From JANTGF01 sp963750735 (GTDB taxonomy: Bacteria; Bacteroidota; Bacteroidia; Bacteroidales; VadinHA17), in the NCBI GenBank assembly GCA_963750735.1, contig CAVVRY010000001.1, positions 1-64,000 of the forward strand: a DNA stretch of 64,000 nucleotides, written 5' to 3'. Below the pieces are notes generated by a model. It worked only from the letters and a program-made list of their open reading frames with translations, had not been told where the DNA came from and made no database searches. The position numbers and the translations under genes are program-made. Shown in pieces: positions 1 through 9,098 of the stretch. The first letter of the stretch is position 1. Each line of letters begins with the position of its first letter.

Positions 1-2267
1 CAAAGGATGATTCTTTTGCAAAATATGGTCAGGAATTCAAAGGAAAAATCGCCAAATCTTATGAGGACTCAGAAGAATGGTGGCCCTCCTCACCTAAACC
101 AGCTGAAGGTACACCCAATGTAATTCTTTTCTTGTTGGATGATACCGGTTTTGGTCATCTTGGATCTTTTGGCGGATTAACTGAAACAGCCAATATCGAC
201 AAGCTGGCTGAAAACGGATTGCGTTACAATAATTTCCATACAACGGCACTATGTTCACCTTCAAGAGCATCCATTATGGCAGCCAGAAATCATCATCGAA
301 TTGGATTAGGCTCACATTCATTGACTGCTATGGGATTCCCTGGATATAACGCATTTCCTCCTGAAAGCGGGAAATCAATAGCCAAGCATTTGCAAAAAGC
401 TGGTTTTGTGAATTATGCCATCGGAAAATGGGACCATACTCCATTGTATGAAGTCTCAGAAACGGGTCCTTTTGATCGCTGGCCAAGTGGTGAAGGTTTT
501 GACCATTATTACGGATTTATGGCAGCTGATGCCGACTGTTACCGTTCACTGGTTTGGCGCGACCATTACCCTATGGAAGACTGGGAAGGGAAAGAGCAGT
601 ATCATTATATGGAAGCCATGGCCGATGAAGCAATTCGAAACATAACAAGTCATATTTCTACTGCACCTGACAAACCTTTTATGTTGTTTTGGGCTCCGGT
701 TGCTATGCATTCACCCCACCAGGCCCCTCAGAAATATATTGATAAATACAAAGGTAAATTCGATATGGGTTGGGATGAAGCACGGAAGATAATCCACCAG
801 AAACAATTGGATATGGGTATCATACCTCCAGGGACAAAACTTACCGATAGAACTGAAGAAATCCCTGCATGGGATGAACTCAATGATGGAGAACGGAAGC
901 TATACGCCAGGCAAATGGAGGTTTTTGCTGCTATGCTTGACCATGTGGATGACCAGATCGGAAGAATATGTGATAAACTTGAAGAAGTTGGGGAATTAGA
1001 CAATACCCTCATTTTTGTAACTGCTGATAATGGTTCATCAGGTGAAGGTGGACTAACCGGTAGCTTCAATGAAACTTATGTATTAAACGGCCTGCAAACG
1101 CCATTCGAATCCAATATGCAGCATTATGATGAATGGGGAGGCCCGAATACCTATCCTCATTTTCATGCTGGATGGGCCCTGGCCGGTAATACTCCATTCC
1201 AGTACTTTAAGCAGATTGTTCACCGTGGTGGAATACAAGATGCCCTGGTTATTCACTGGCCTGCCGGAATAAAAGCCAAAGGTGAAATTAGGGATCAGTA
1301 TCATCATATTACAGATATTGGAGCTACAATACTGGATGTAACAAAAACTCCTTTCCTCGAAGAATTGGATGGAGAGCCACAAATGGCACTGGATGGTAAA
1401 AGTATGGCCTATTCATTTGATGATCCTGATGCTCCAACCAATCATCCGGAGCAATACTATGAATTATTCGGAAATCGTGCCATTTATAAAGATGGCTGGA
1501 AAGCAGTTACAATTCATGCCAACCGAATGCCATGGGATTTAAATAAAGTACTCCCCTTTGATGAAGATGTTTGGGAACTATATAATATTGATGAAGATTT
1601 CTCAGAAGCAAATAACCTTGCAGAACAGAACCCTGAAAAACTGGAAGAATTAAAGGCACGTTGGGATGAACTTGCCTGGGAAAACAATGTATATCCTTTA
1701 TATGATGATATGATCATGCGTATCACCAAACAACAGGACAACCTCTTTGGCGACCGTAAAGAATTTACATACTATTATCCGGGAGCACAGCGTATTGCTG
1801 AAAAAGCTTCAGCACCGGTAAAAGGCAGATCCCATAGCATTGAGGTTTCTCTTGACCTGACTGGAAAAGAAGAAGGAGTAATTGTTGCATGTGGTGGATT
1901 TACTGGTGGATATACTCTATTCATTAAGGACAATAAAGTATATTACGATTATAACTACTACAATGGTTTATACTATACACTTGAATCACCAAAACTGGGA
2001 ACAGGAAAAGTTGATATCAAATTTGACTTTGTTGAAAAAGGAAGCCCGAAACGCGGTATTCCTGGTGGAGTCGGTAAATTGTTTGTTAATGGAAAGCAAA
2101 TAGATGAAACAATTTTAGAAGAGATGCATATCTCCACCTTCTCACTATCAGAAACTTTTGATGTAGGTATTGATGCCGGAACCCCGGTTTCTGATAAATA
2201 TTCTGTGAAGAATCATTTCCCATATACAGGTGAAGTGGATAAGGTTGTGTTTAAATTAACTGAATAG
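1..2267 (+). CDS. Arylsulfatase, 5' end outside the window
   Basis: Sulfatase of the alkaline-phosphatase superfamily (S1 class), which hydrolyses sulfate esters, probably on sulfated glycans or other organosulfates. The frame is open from base 3, so the start lies before the window. The visible part begins in a segment preceding the metal-binding LLDDTGFGHLG strand. The activation motif CSPSR (bases about 255-269) holds the cysteine that is matured to formylglycine. TADNGSSGEGG and the later HRGGIQDALVIHWPAG and DGWKAV segments are typical of the longer AtsA-like (S1_4-type) enzymes. After the catalytic domain comes a C-terminal beta-rich domain ending in YTGEVDKVVFKLTE. The substrate cannot be read from sequence. 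Its 3' end reappears as a remnant near base 9893, on the far side of the GC-rich block. Confidence 0.93.
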   Translation, partial: KDDSFAKYGQEFKGKIAKSYEDSEEWWPSSPKPAEGTPNVILFLLDDTGFGHLGSFGGLTETANIDKLAENGLRYNNFHTTALCSPSRASIMAARNHHRIGLGSHSLTAMGFPGYNAFPPESGKSIAKHLQKAGFVNYAIGKWDHTPLYEVSETGPFDRWPSGEGFDHYYGFMAADADCYRSLVWRDHYPMEDWEGKEQYHYMEAMADEAIRNITSHISTAPDKPFMLFWAPVAMHSPHQAPQKYIDKYKGKFDMGWDEARKIIHQKQLDMGIIPPGTKLTDRTEEIPAWDELNDGERKLYARQMEVFAAMLDHVDDQIGRICDKLEEVGELDNTLIFVTADNGSSGEGGLTGSFNETYVLNGLQTPFESNMQHYDEWGGPNTYPHFHAGWALAGNTPFQYFKQIVHRGGIQDALVIHWPAGIKAKGEIRDQYHHITDIGATILDVTKTPFLEELDGEPQMALDGKSMAYSFDDPDAPTNHPEQYYELFGNRAIYKDGWKAVTIHANRMPWDLNKVLPFDEDVWELYNIDEDFSEANNLAEQNPEKLEELKARWDELAWENNVYPLYDDMIMRITKQQDNLFGDRKEFTYYYPGAQRIAEKASAPVKGRSHSIEVSLDLTGKEEGVIVACGGFTGGYTLFIKDNKVYYDYNYYNGLYYTLESPKLGTGKVDIKFDFVEKGSPKRGIPGGVGKLFVNGKQIDETILEEMHISTFSLSETFDVGIDAGTPVSDKYSVKNHFPYTGEVDKVVFKLTE

Positions 2268-2300
2268 AATTATTTATTAACTTGAAAATTTTGCAAAATC
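2222..2300 (+). repeat. Left flanking repeat of the GC-rich block (sulfatase 3' end plus spacer)
   Basis: The last codons of the sulfatase (GEVDKVVFKLTE) and the following AT-rich spacer are clearly similar to 9893-9975, where the same peptide (GELDKVVFRLTDKN, then stop) and spacer precede the second complete sulfatase. Similarity stops at about 2298-2300, where GC content rises abruptly, so this is the probable left junction of the inserted block. Confidence 0.7.
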
Positions 2301-2311
2301 TTTACGTCATA

Positions 2312-3283
2312 GTGTGTTTTCGGAAGTGGTTTTTACCATTACATCGGTCGTCTCTTGCCAGTTTCCTTGGTTGCTGTTGGCTGCTGACTTTTTGGGTGGG
2401 AGCCGTCGAAGCTCAGAACGTACAGACCGGTCATTATGCACCGGGCTGGAACGGCAACCTTAAAGCCGGTATGATGGCGCAGGACCCCGGTTTTTACATG
2501 CAGAGCACCACAATGTATTTCAATGCGCGCACATTCAAGGACGGATCTGGTAACACGGCTAGTTCGGACGCGACGGATTATTTGCTCACTTCCCTGGCAC
2601 TGGTGTGGCGGCCAGATTTCAAGATTTTCGGCGGTGATTACCAGGCCGTAATAACGCCTGCGTTTGGAAACCTATCAGGCATGCCGGTGCTGGTCGACGG
2701 CTACCCTCAGGATGCCCCGGTTGGACTCACCGACATATTTTTCTCCCCGATTGGACTCGGCTGGCACTGGTCGGAATTTCACCTGGTTACCGCACTTGGA
2801 GGATTTGCTCCTACCGGAAAGTATGATTTTGGTAAGAGTGACAATACCGGTTTAGGCTTTTGGACCGTCATGCCTTTCGCATTGGGAACCTACCGTACCG
2901 AAAAGGGCATTTTCAGGAATCTACCCCTTCTTGCCACCGGTGGTTTATTTTATGAAACTCATTCAAACCAGCAGGGACGCAATTTCCGGCCTGGCGATAG
3001 CTTTACTTTTGAGGGGAGTCTAGGGCTGGAATTAACAGAGCGCACCAGTTTAGGTCTTACCGGTTTTTTTTACCGGCAGGTCAGTGATCCCAGCGGGTCC
3101 GATGCGGAGCCGGTGGACAAGTACCGATCCAACGGCATTGGCGCGACTTTTTCCCAGGGAATAGGCCCGGTTAACATTAATTTGCGTGTTTACCAGGATT
3201 TAAATGTACACAACGGGCCGGAAGGGACACTGGTCTATTTTGATATCGCCTGGGGATGGCCCAAAAAAAAGCAATTAAATTGA
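2312..3283 (+). CDS. MetA-pathway-of-phenol-degradation-like outer-membrane channel
   Basis: Outer-membrane beta-barrel of the Phenol_MetA_deg (PF13557-like) family, members of which are thought to pass hydrophobic substrates. A signal peptide ends at AVEAQ. Then come repeated amphipathic strands with typical segments such as PTGKYDFGKSDNTGLGFWT and the end YFDIAWGWPKKKQLN. No ATG is available. A TTG at 2282 is in frame but lies in DNA shared with the sulfatase flank, so the GTG at 2312, inside the block, is the more likely start. It is the first gene of the GC-rich block and probably supplies the outer-membrane port for the pathway encoded downstream. The substrate is unknown. Confidence 0.75.
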   Translation: MCFRKWFLPLHRSSLASFLGCCWLLTFWVGAVEAQNVQTGHYAPGWNGNLKAGMMAQDPGFYMQSTTMYFNARTFKDGSGNTASSDATDYLLTSLALVWRPDFKIFGGDYQAVITPAFGNLSGMPVLVDGYPQDAPVGLTDIFFSPIGLGWHWSEFHLVTALGGFAPTGKYDFGKSDNTGLGFWTVMPFALGTYRTEKGIFRNLPLLATGGLFYETHSNQQGRNFRPGDSFTFEGSLGLELTERTSLGLTGFFYRQVSDPSGSDAEPVDKYRSNGIGATFSQGIGPVNINLRVYQDLNVHNGPEGTLVYFDIAWGWPKKKQLN

Positions 3284-3328
3284 ATAATTTTCTTTAAAAC
3301 ATTAATATCAGAAAAAGGAGGAATAATT

Positions 3329-4474
3329 ATGAGCAATGAAAATTTAGCCGAATGGACAGAAGAACGTGCCATTGCAGCGCTGGAAGAAAACAAACAGGTA
3401 ATGATTCCGGGTCTGCGGGAACAGGCCGAAGGACAAAAAGTATACGTAGAGCATGAGTTTGCCAAGCTGAAGGGGGTCATCCTCGGCAACCCGGAGTCGA
3501 TGTATTTACCCGATCCTTATCATCCCTCGTGGTATACCAGTTTTCGGTCGCTGCCCAGGGAAAAACTGGACTACATGGCAAAAAATCGCGGTAAGCACGT
3601 CCGTGATGTGGACCCCGAGCTTTGGGAGAAAATGGTAAAAGGACTCGAAGCGCTGGCAGATGTTTACCGTCAGGCCGGTGCCAATGTTATCCAAAACAAA
3701 CAGACGCCGCCGCAGGAAGTTATAAATTACACATCCGGATGGTTGGGTAAATACGGCAAGCATTGGGCGTTTCACGCTCAGGCATTTGGGGAGACTTTTG
3801 GAAACGTTCTGGTCAATTTCCATGAAACCCAGCCCAGCATTCGTTATAACTGTGTCGAGTACATTGAAGCCTTCATGGGGCTCATTGAAGGCGATCCCAA
3901 TTCGGTGTGGCTAACCATGCCCAACCAGTTGCCCATGCCTACCGCTTTTGGCGTTGGTCTTTCCCCGGGCGACATTCGTATTTTTCCTAACAAACTTGTG
4001 GTCGTCGGACATGGTGTATTTGACAAGTCTCACATCGCCGATACGTCCAAACCCCGATCATCGGGCAACGAATTAGGTGCGGAGGTACTGAGGCGCATGC
4101 TAAAACCATTCGGGTGGCGGGTAGAACAAATTTACTTTGACGCCAATTATGGTTATCACATCGACACGCTGATGCCCGTGATCAGAGAAGGGCTCATCGC
4201 CGTCAACAAGAATGTGCTTTTGACCGAACTGCCGAAAGAAATCCGCGATTGGGAGCGAATAAACATCGATCCAGACGAATACGTGATTGGTGCCGGCAAC
4301 TCGGTTGCGCTCAGCAAAGATGCCCAGGCTATCACATCCGGTGCGAAGAAGTATATTAAAGAAGTTGAAAAGAGAGGTGTCAATGTTGTGCCGGTTCCTT
4401 TCGACGACGTCTATCACGCCACCGGCAGCGGCATGCACTGCGCCACATTTTCTTATTGGCGTGAAGATGATTAA
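3329..4474 (+). CDS. Amidinotransferase / guanidino-modifying enzyme family protein
   Basis: 381-residue member of the guanidine-group-modifying superfamily (glycine/inosamine amidinotransferase-like). Near the N-terminus is LKGVILGNPESMYLPDPYHP, where the family has its first substrate loop. The putative catalytic pair is His277 (in YGYHID) and Cys371 (in GSGMHCATFSYW). Known relatives transfer the amidino group from arginine to an amine through a covalent Cys intermediate; arginine deiminases and dimethylarginine hydrolases share the fold, so hydrolysis is possible. The start ATG follows a strong AAAGGAGG ribosome binding site. The dehydrogenases downstream suggest a pathway that makes or breaks a guanidino-alcohol. 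Acceptor unknown. Confidence 0.8.
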   Translation: MSNENLAEWTEERAIAALEENKQVMIPGLREQAEGQKVYVEHEFAKLKGVILGNPESMYLPDPYHPSWYTSFRSLPREKLDYMAKNRGKHVRDVDPELWEKMVKGLEALADVYRQAGANVIQNKQTPPQEVINYTSGWLGKYGKHWAFHAQAFGETFGNVLVNFHETQPSIRYNCVEYIEAFMGLIEGDPNSVWLTMPNQLPMPTAFGVGLSPGDIRIFPNKLVVVGHGVFDKSHIADTSKPRSSGNELGAEVLRRMLKPFGWRVEQIYFDANYGYHIDTLMPVIREGLIAVNKNVLLTELPKEIRDWERINIDPDEYVIGAGNSVALSKDAQAITSGAKKYIKEVEKRGVNVVPVPFDDVYHATGSGMHCATFSYWREDD

Positions 4475-4526
4475 ATGACAAGCATATTACATTTTAAATA
4501 TTTATAAATTTTTAAAGAAATATATT

Positions 4527-5650
4527 ATGAGTAAAACTAATGTTGTATTGACGATTCCCGAACCCAAAAAGTTTGAATTAGTGGAAAAACCTTATCCCAA
4601 GATCAAGGCAGGCTATGCTATTGTGAAGAACGAGTATGCTGGTGTCTGTTTGGAAGGCTCCCGTATCTGGACCCGGCATGGTTTTGAAAAGTTTTACGGC
4701 GGCGGGCAAAGCGATTACCCCGACGGGCTAGGCCATGAAAGCGTAGGCGTAGTCGACGAGGTTATGCCCGGATCCAACTTCAAACCTGGTGACCGGGTCA
4801 TTATTTTCCAGGGCGACCATTGCGGTCATTGTCATGCCTGTCAACAACGGGCTGTCACCCACCTATTGTTCCGCCAACACCTTTCCGCCCAAAGAAGGCA
4901 TGACGAGAGTCGGCATGGCAGGGATTCAGGACTGGAATGAAAGTGAGTCGGGCGGCTGGGCCATGGCTAAGTACCGTATTGCACATGAAGCAAACATGTA
5001 TAAAGATACCAGACAGTCTGGATTTTAAATACGCCCAGGCCGGAACCTGTTCTGTGGGTGTTGGCTGGAGCAACCAGGAGCTCATGGACATGCGCCCGGG
5101 TTCTACCGTACTGGTGACCGGTGTCGGTTTCATCACCATGGGCCATGTTGTTGCGGCCTTGCACCGAAACTGCACCATTATTGCCCTGATCCGCAACAAG
5201 TACCGAGAGGATATTCTGCGCAAGATGGGTGTGGTGCATTTTATCGATCCCAATGACGAAAATTGGCTGGAAAAAGTCAAGGCACTCACTTTCGAGGGGC
5301 AGGGCGTAGACTACTGTATTGACGGTTCCGGGCATCCTTTTTACCAGGCAAAATGCTTGGAGGCTACAGTTCCCTACGCTAAGATCAACTTCTGCGGTCA
5401 CATTCCCGGGCAAAATATTCCCCTGGAAAACCTCAAGCACATCATCGACCCGGGCAATACCATAATGGGACAACACGATGTCAACGCACGAGATCGTGAG
5501 ACCCTGGTGCGCATGTTATGCAATCCGCAAGTGCAGAAAAACATCGATGCCATGGTCACCCATGTTTTTCCGATGTCAAAGGCCGGAGAAGCTTTCGATG
5601 TGCAGGTCAGCAAAGAATGTGGAAAAATTTTCTTGCGTCCTTGGGAATAA
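4527..5650 (+). pseudogene. Zinc-dependent alcohol dehydrogenase (MDR), two frameshifts
   Basis: Medium-chain zinc dehydrogenase spread over three frames. The first part (4527 on) shows the catalytic zinc ligands Cys41, His70 and Glu71 and the start of the structural zinc cluster (HCGHCHACQQ). The reading then shifts by +1 near 4845-4855, continuing as GLSPTYC (fourth cluster cysteine) to AHEANMYK. It shifts by +1 again near 5002 to continue as IPDSLDFKYAQAGT and the Rossmann domain (VLVTGVGFITMGHV) up to the stop at 5650. Removing two bases gives a 373-residue protein, normal for the family, and no stop occurs within the continuing frames. This is either an assembly error or very recent inactivation. 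Likely oxidises a polyol or related alcohol in the island pathway. Confidence 0.8.
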
Positions 5651-5736
5651 ACCATTGGATTCAAATCCATTGGTTTGGATTATGAATTAAATTCATTTGA
5701 GTTTTAACCATTTAATTTGAAAATAAAAAGATAAAC

Positions 5737-6789
5737 ATGATAAACACAAAAAAAGGTGTCGTTTTAACCGGCACCAAACAAATAGCAATCGAAGAACGTC
5801 CCCTCCCTTCTCCTGGAAAGGGCGAAGGGATTGTCAAAATTGACCTTTGCGGCATCTGTGGGTCGGATGTTCACGGCTGGGAGGCCGGAGGATCTGTATA
5901 TGCCATTGGAACCCTAATGGGCCATGAGGCCGTCGGTACCGTGACAGAGTTGGGTGAAGGCGTTTCAGCCTTGAAGGTTGGCGATAAAGTCGCCATTAAT
6001 GGGTTTTCGCCCTGCGGGTATTGTGTGGCCTGCCGACGGGGATTGGATAACGCCTGCGTTAACAATCTTGATCGGACTATCGGCAACAGTGATAAGCTGG
6101 ACGGGGCCTTTGCCGACTACCTTTGGCTACCGGATATCGCGATCATGGCAACCAAGATGCCGGAAAACCTCGGATTTGAGGATGGGACCTTAACGGAACC
6201 ACTGGCCACAGCGGTTCATGCCGTTCGGATTTCCCAGTTTCAAGTAGGAGACACCGTGGTTGTGGCCGGTGCTGGCCCTATCGGCCTGCTGGCTATTCAA
6301 ACACTCAAGATTGGCGGTGCGGGCCGGATTATCGTATCGCAAAGCCCCGGACCACGGCGTGAACTGGCACTGGCACTCGGCGCAGACGAGGCGGTCAATC
6401 CCCGTGACTCCGACAATCCGGTCGGCGATCAAGTCCACAAGATTACCGACGGCGGAGCTGACGTGGTAATTGAATGTGCAGGTGTACCGGTTTCTTTCCA
6501 GCAGTGCATCGACATGGCCCGTCCTGGCGGACAGGTGATCCTCGTTGGGGTGAATGAAAAGGAAACCCCAGTGTTACCCATGAAACTCATACTAGGCGAA
6601 ATCCAGTTAAAGGGTTCGTTGGCATGGACCCATCATGATTTTAAGATCGCAGTGGACATGCTGGCAAGTGGGAAAATCGAGACCAAACCCTTGTTGTCCG
6701 AAACCATACCGATGGCGGACATTCAAGAGCTGGGTTTCGAGCGTCTAAAGACCGACAAATCCCTGATCAAGTTATTGGTCAAGCCCTAA
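5737..6789 (+). CDS. Zinc-dependent alcohol dehydrogenase (sorbitol/threonine dehydrogenase-like)
   Basis: 350-residue medium-chain dehydrogenase. Catalytic zinc ligands are Cys41, His63 and Glu64; the structural zinc cluster is Cys93, Cys96, Cys99 and Cys107 (PCGYCVACRRGLDNAC). The NAD(P)-binding Rossmann motif GAGPIG is at 178-183. It is about 90 bases after the frameshifted dehydrogenase and only distantly similar to it, so the pair would catalyse different steps or act on different substrates. It most resembles 2,3-butanediol/threonine/sorbitol dehydrogenases; the substrate cannot be assigned. Confidence 0.88.
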   Translation: MINTKKGVVLTGTKQIAIEERPLPSPGKGEGIVKIDLCGICGSDVHGWEAGGSVYAIGTLMGHEAVGTVTELGEGVSALKVGDKVAINGFSPCGYCVACRRGLDNACVNNLDRTIGNSDKLDGAFADYLWLPDIAIMATKMPENLGFEDGTLTEPLATAVHAVRISQFQVGDTVVVAGAGPIGLLAIQTLKIGGAGRIIVSQSPGPRRELALALGADEAVNPRDSDNPVGDQVHKITDGGADVVIECAGVPVSFQQCIDMARPGGQVILVGVNEKETPVLPMKLILGEIQLKGSLAWTHHDFKIAVDMLASGKIETKPLLSETIPMADIQELGFERLKTDKSLIKLLVKP

Positions 6790-6805
6790 GAGAAGAAGGA
6801 ATCTG

Positions 6806-6856
6806 CCGCAGACCCGCATAGACAAAAAGAAATAAAATGTCTACGGGGATCTGCGG
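6806..6856. repeat. REP-like long hairpin in the GC-rich block
   Basis: Imperfect inverted repeat: CCGCAGACCCGCATAGAC pairs with GTCTACGGGGATCTGCGG across a 15-base A-rich loop, between the dehydrogenase stop and the VOC gene. It could end transcription or protect mRNA. Similar CTGCCGCAGA palindromes are commonly seen as dispersed repeats in some proteobacterial genomes (from memory), which fits a foreign origin. Confidence 0.55.
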
Positions 6857-6885
6857 TTAAAAATGAATATTATAAATACAATAAG

Positions 6886-7371
6886 ATGATACTAGCATTT
6901 GCACACCCGGGAATAGTGGTTCCTGATTTGGAGAAAGCCATCGAGTTTTACAATAAAATGTTTGGGTTCAAAGTAATCGGAAACGAAGGCTGGGAAGACA
7001 GCGATGCCTACGATCAAGCCATCGGACTCAAAGGATCCGCTGCCAAGGGTGTTATTATGGCGGGACACAACTGCCATATCGAACTCTTTGAATACACCGC
7101 GCCGAAGCAGACGGTGGCTCCACCGGAAACATTTTTGGCCCATGAAACCGGTATCCGGCACATCGCCTTCTATGTGGATGATTCCCAAAAGGAATTGGAC
7201 CGGTTAATATCGCTGGGCGGTTGCGCCTTAGGCAAATTGCCAGAGGGCGGCGGGGCGGTTTATGCCCGTGATCCCTTCGGCAATATGATTGAATTGTGTC
7301 AGATTCCAACACCCGAAGAAAGTCCAATTAATCTGACCGGCGTGGACAAACTGGGCGACTATAAAGGCTAA
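6886..7371 (+). CDS. VOC-family protein (glyoxalase I / dioxygenase fold)
   Basis: 161-residue vicinal-oxygen-chelate protein. The four expected metal ligands are in place: His7 (FAHPGIVV), Glu66 (HIELFEY), His92 (IRHIAFYV) and Glu136 (FGNMIEL). Relatives include lactoylglutathione lyase, methylmalonyl-CoA epimerase and extradiol dioxygenases. The size and the PFGNMIEL ending are ordinary for small single-module lyases or isomerases. Its place between a dehydrogenase and an exporter suggests that it handles a reactive carbonyl product of the island pathway. Confidence 0.85.
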   Translation: MILAFAHPGIVVPDLEKAIEFYNKMFGFKVIGNEGWEDSDAYDQAIGLKGSAAKGVIMAGHNCHIELFEYTAPKQTVAPPETFLAHETGIRHIAFYVDDSQKELDRLISLGGCALGKLPEGGGAVYARDPFGNMIELCQIPTPEESPINLTGVDKLGDYKG

Positions 7372-7470
7372 GTGTGAGTTTTCTACCCCCTGACCAATGA
7401 AAGAGGGCTTTATTAATAATTGAATACCTTGTCCTCCGGGCTCGGATTCTTTACTTAAAAGGTAAGAACA

Positions 7471-9075
7471 ATGAATGACAAAAATACAAAAATAAGCTGG
7501 ATCCCGGCCTTGGCCGCAACTGCCGGCATGGTGCTCGTGACTATGGACATCTTCATGAAGCCCGTGGCGAAAACCGCGTTGAAAAATGAGTTTGGTGTCG
7601 ATGCCGCTGCCGTCCAGGCAGCCATCGCCATATTTGCCATTATTTACGGGGGGCTCTGCATCCTGGGTGGAAAGCTTGGCGATATGCATGGCAAAAAGAA
7701 GATATACATTATCGGCCTGTCTCTATATGGACTGGCGGCTCTGGTGACCACGATTGCTCCCAGTTTCAGTATCGTTATCCTGGGATTTTCCGTGATTCGT
7801 GGATTGGCCGCAGCATTGGCCATTCCAGCCTCAGTCTCACTAATCATTGCCTACTACAAGGACGATGCGCAACGCGCTAAAGCCTTTTCGATCTATGGGG
7901 TCGGCGCCAGTCTCGCAGGGCTAGCTGCCCCATTACTCATGGGGTATATGGCCGACAATGTATCCTGGAGGGTACCCTTCGGTTTGGAAGTGGTAATTGC
8001 CACGATCGGTATTTTTCTTACCCTGAAAACAAAAGAAACGCAAACTATCAAAGCTAAACTGGACTGGCAAGGAATTTTCCTGACATTTGTGGCCATCACC
8101 GCGGTTATCCTGGCTGGAATGCTGGGGAGTCGTTATGGTTGGTGGGATGCCCGCCGTCCGTTTGAACTGGCCGGAGTAACGATCAACCCGCTTGACCTTG
8201 CACCATCGGCTCTTTTGTTCGGCATTAGCATCCTTTTCGGTGTACTCCTTCTTAATCACATCTCACGTTCCGAAGAAAAGGGAAAACCCGCCCTGTTCAG
8301 CTTGAAACTGTTTGAGAACGGTGCCTTTTCGGTTTCATCGGTCATGGGTCTTTTGTTTTACATGCTGGTGGGTGCCTTACCGTTTATCGTCCCCATTTTC
8401 CTTCAGGATGCCGTTAGTTTCAGCGCATCCATGACCGGTATGGTGATGACCGCTTTCATGATCGGATCCATTGCCAGTGGTATGTCATCTGGTTTCCTCC
8501 TCCGCAAAATGCAAGCCCGAACCCTCATGCAAATTGCTATGCTACTTTGTGTGACTGGTATGTTGTGGCTATTGGCGGCTTCCTCGCCAACCATGAATAC
8601 GGCTACAGTTTTGCTGCCCATGGTTGTTATCGGACTTGGCTTCGGGACAGTGACTACCCAGATTGGGAATATACAACTTTCAACCCTCTCCCCAGATCTG
8701 CAGGGCGGTGCCAGCGGCTTTGCCGAAATGATGAAAGAGATCGGTGTAGGATTGGGAACGGCCGTTATCGGATCGATCATGTTCACCATTGCCATCGGCG
8801 GAATGGTTGATAAGGTAGCCCTTCAGGCGAACGAAAACCTGTCGCCTACAGAGCGAACCGAGCTTATTTTGCAGGTTGAGGATAATGCCGTTCCGGACGA
8901 TGTGGATAAAATCGTACAGGAGAAAGTACCCAATTTCGAAGAGATAAACCAGTCGGCTTACGTGGAAGCTTTTAAGGGGACATTGGGGGTTTTGATTGCA
9001 CTGATTCTAGGTGCGTTGTTTGTGGTTTCCTTCCTGCCCAAAGTGGAGGTGAAGGCCGGTGCAGGACACCATTAA
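7471..9075 (+). CDS. MFS transporter, DHA2 (14-TM drug/H+ antiporter) family
   Basis: 534 residues, strongly hydrophobic, consistent with about 14 transmembrane helices. The loop motif GGKLGDMHGKKKIYIIG matches the MFS motif A (GxLaDrxGrkk), and VIRGLAAALAIPASVSLI matches the EmrB/QacA region. An inner-membrane proton-driven exporter of small molecules; in this island it is the likely efflux or uptake route for the substrate or product. The spacing to the NAD kinase gene is 23 bases, so the two are probably co-transcribed. Confidence 0.88.
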   Translation: MNDKNTKISWIPALAATAGMVLVTMDIFMKPVAKTALKNEFGVDAAAVQAAIAIFAIIYGGLCILGGKLGDMHGKKKIYIIGLSLYGLAALVTTIAPSFSIVILGFSVIRGLAAALAIPASVSLIIAYYKDDAQRAKAFSIYGVGASLAGLAAPLLMGYMADNVSWRVPFGLEVVIATIGIFLTLKTKETQTIKAKLDWQGIFLTFVAITAVILAGMLGSRYGWWDARRPFELAGVTINPLDLAPSALLFGISILFGVLLLNHISRSEEKGKPALFSLKLFENGAFSVSSVMGLLFYMLVGALPFIVPIFLQDAVSFSASMTGMVMTAFMIGSIASGMSSGFLLRKMQARTLMQIAMLLCVTGMLWLLAASSPTMNTATVLLPMVVIGLGFGTVTTQIGNIQLSTLSPDLQGGASGFAEMMKEIGVGLGTAVIGSIMFTIAIGGMVDKVALQANENLSPTERTELILQVEDNAVPDDVDKIVQEKVPNFEEINQSAYVEAFKGTLGVLIALILGALFVVSFLPKVEVKAGAGHH

Positions 9076-9098
9076 TTTATAAACTTAAGGATAATAAT

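Noticed and set aside
4100..4438. Minus-strand frames opposite the amidinotransferase and other GC-rich genes
   Set aside because: High-GC shadow frames; composition and lack of domains argue against real genes.
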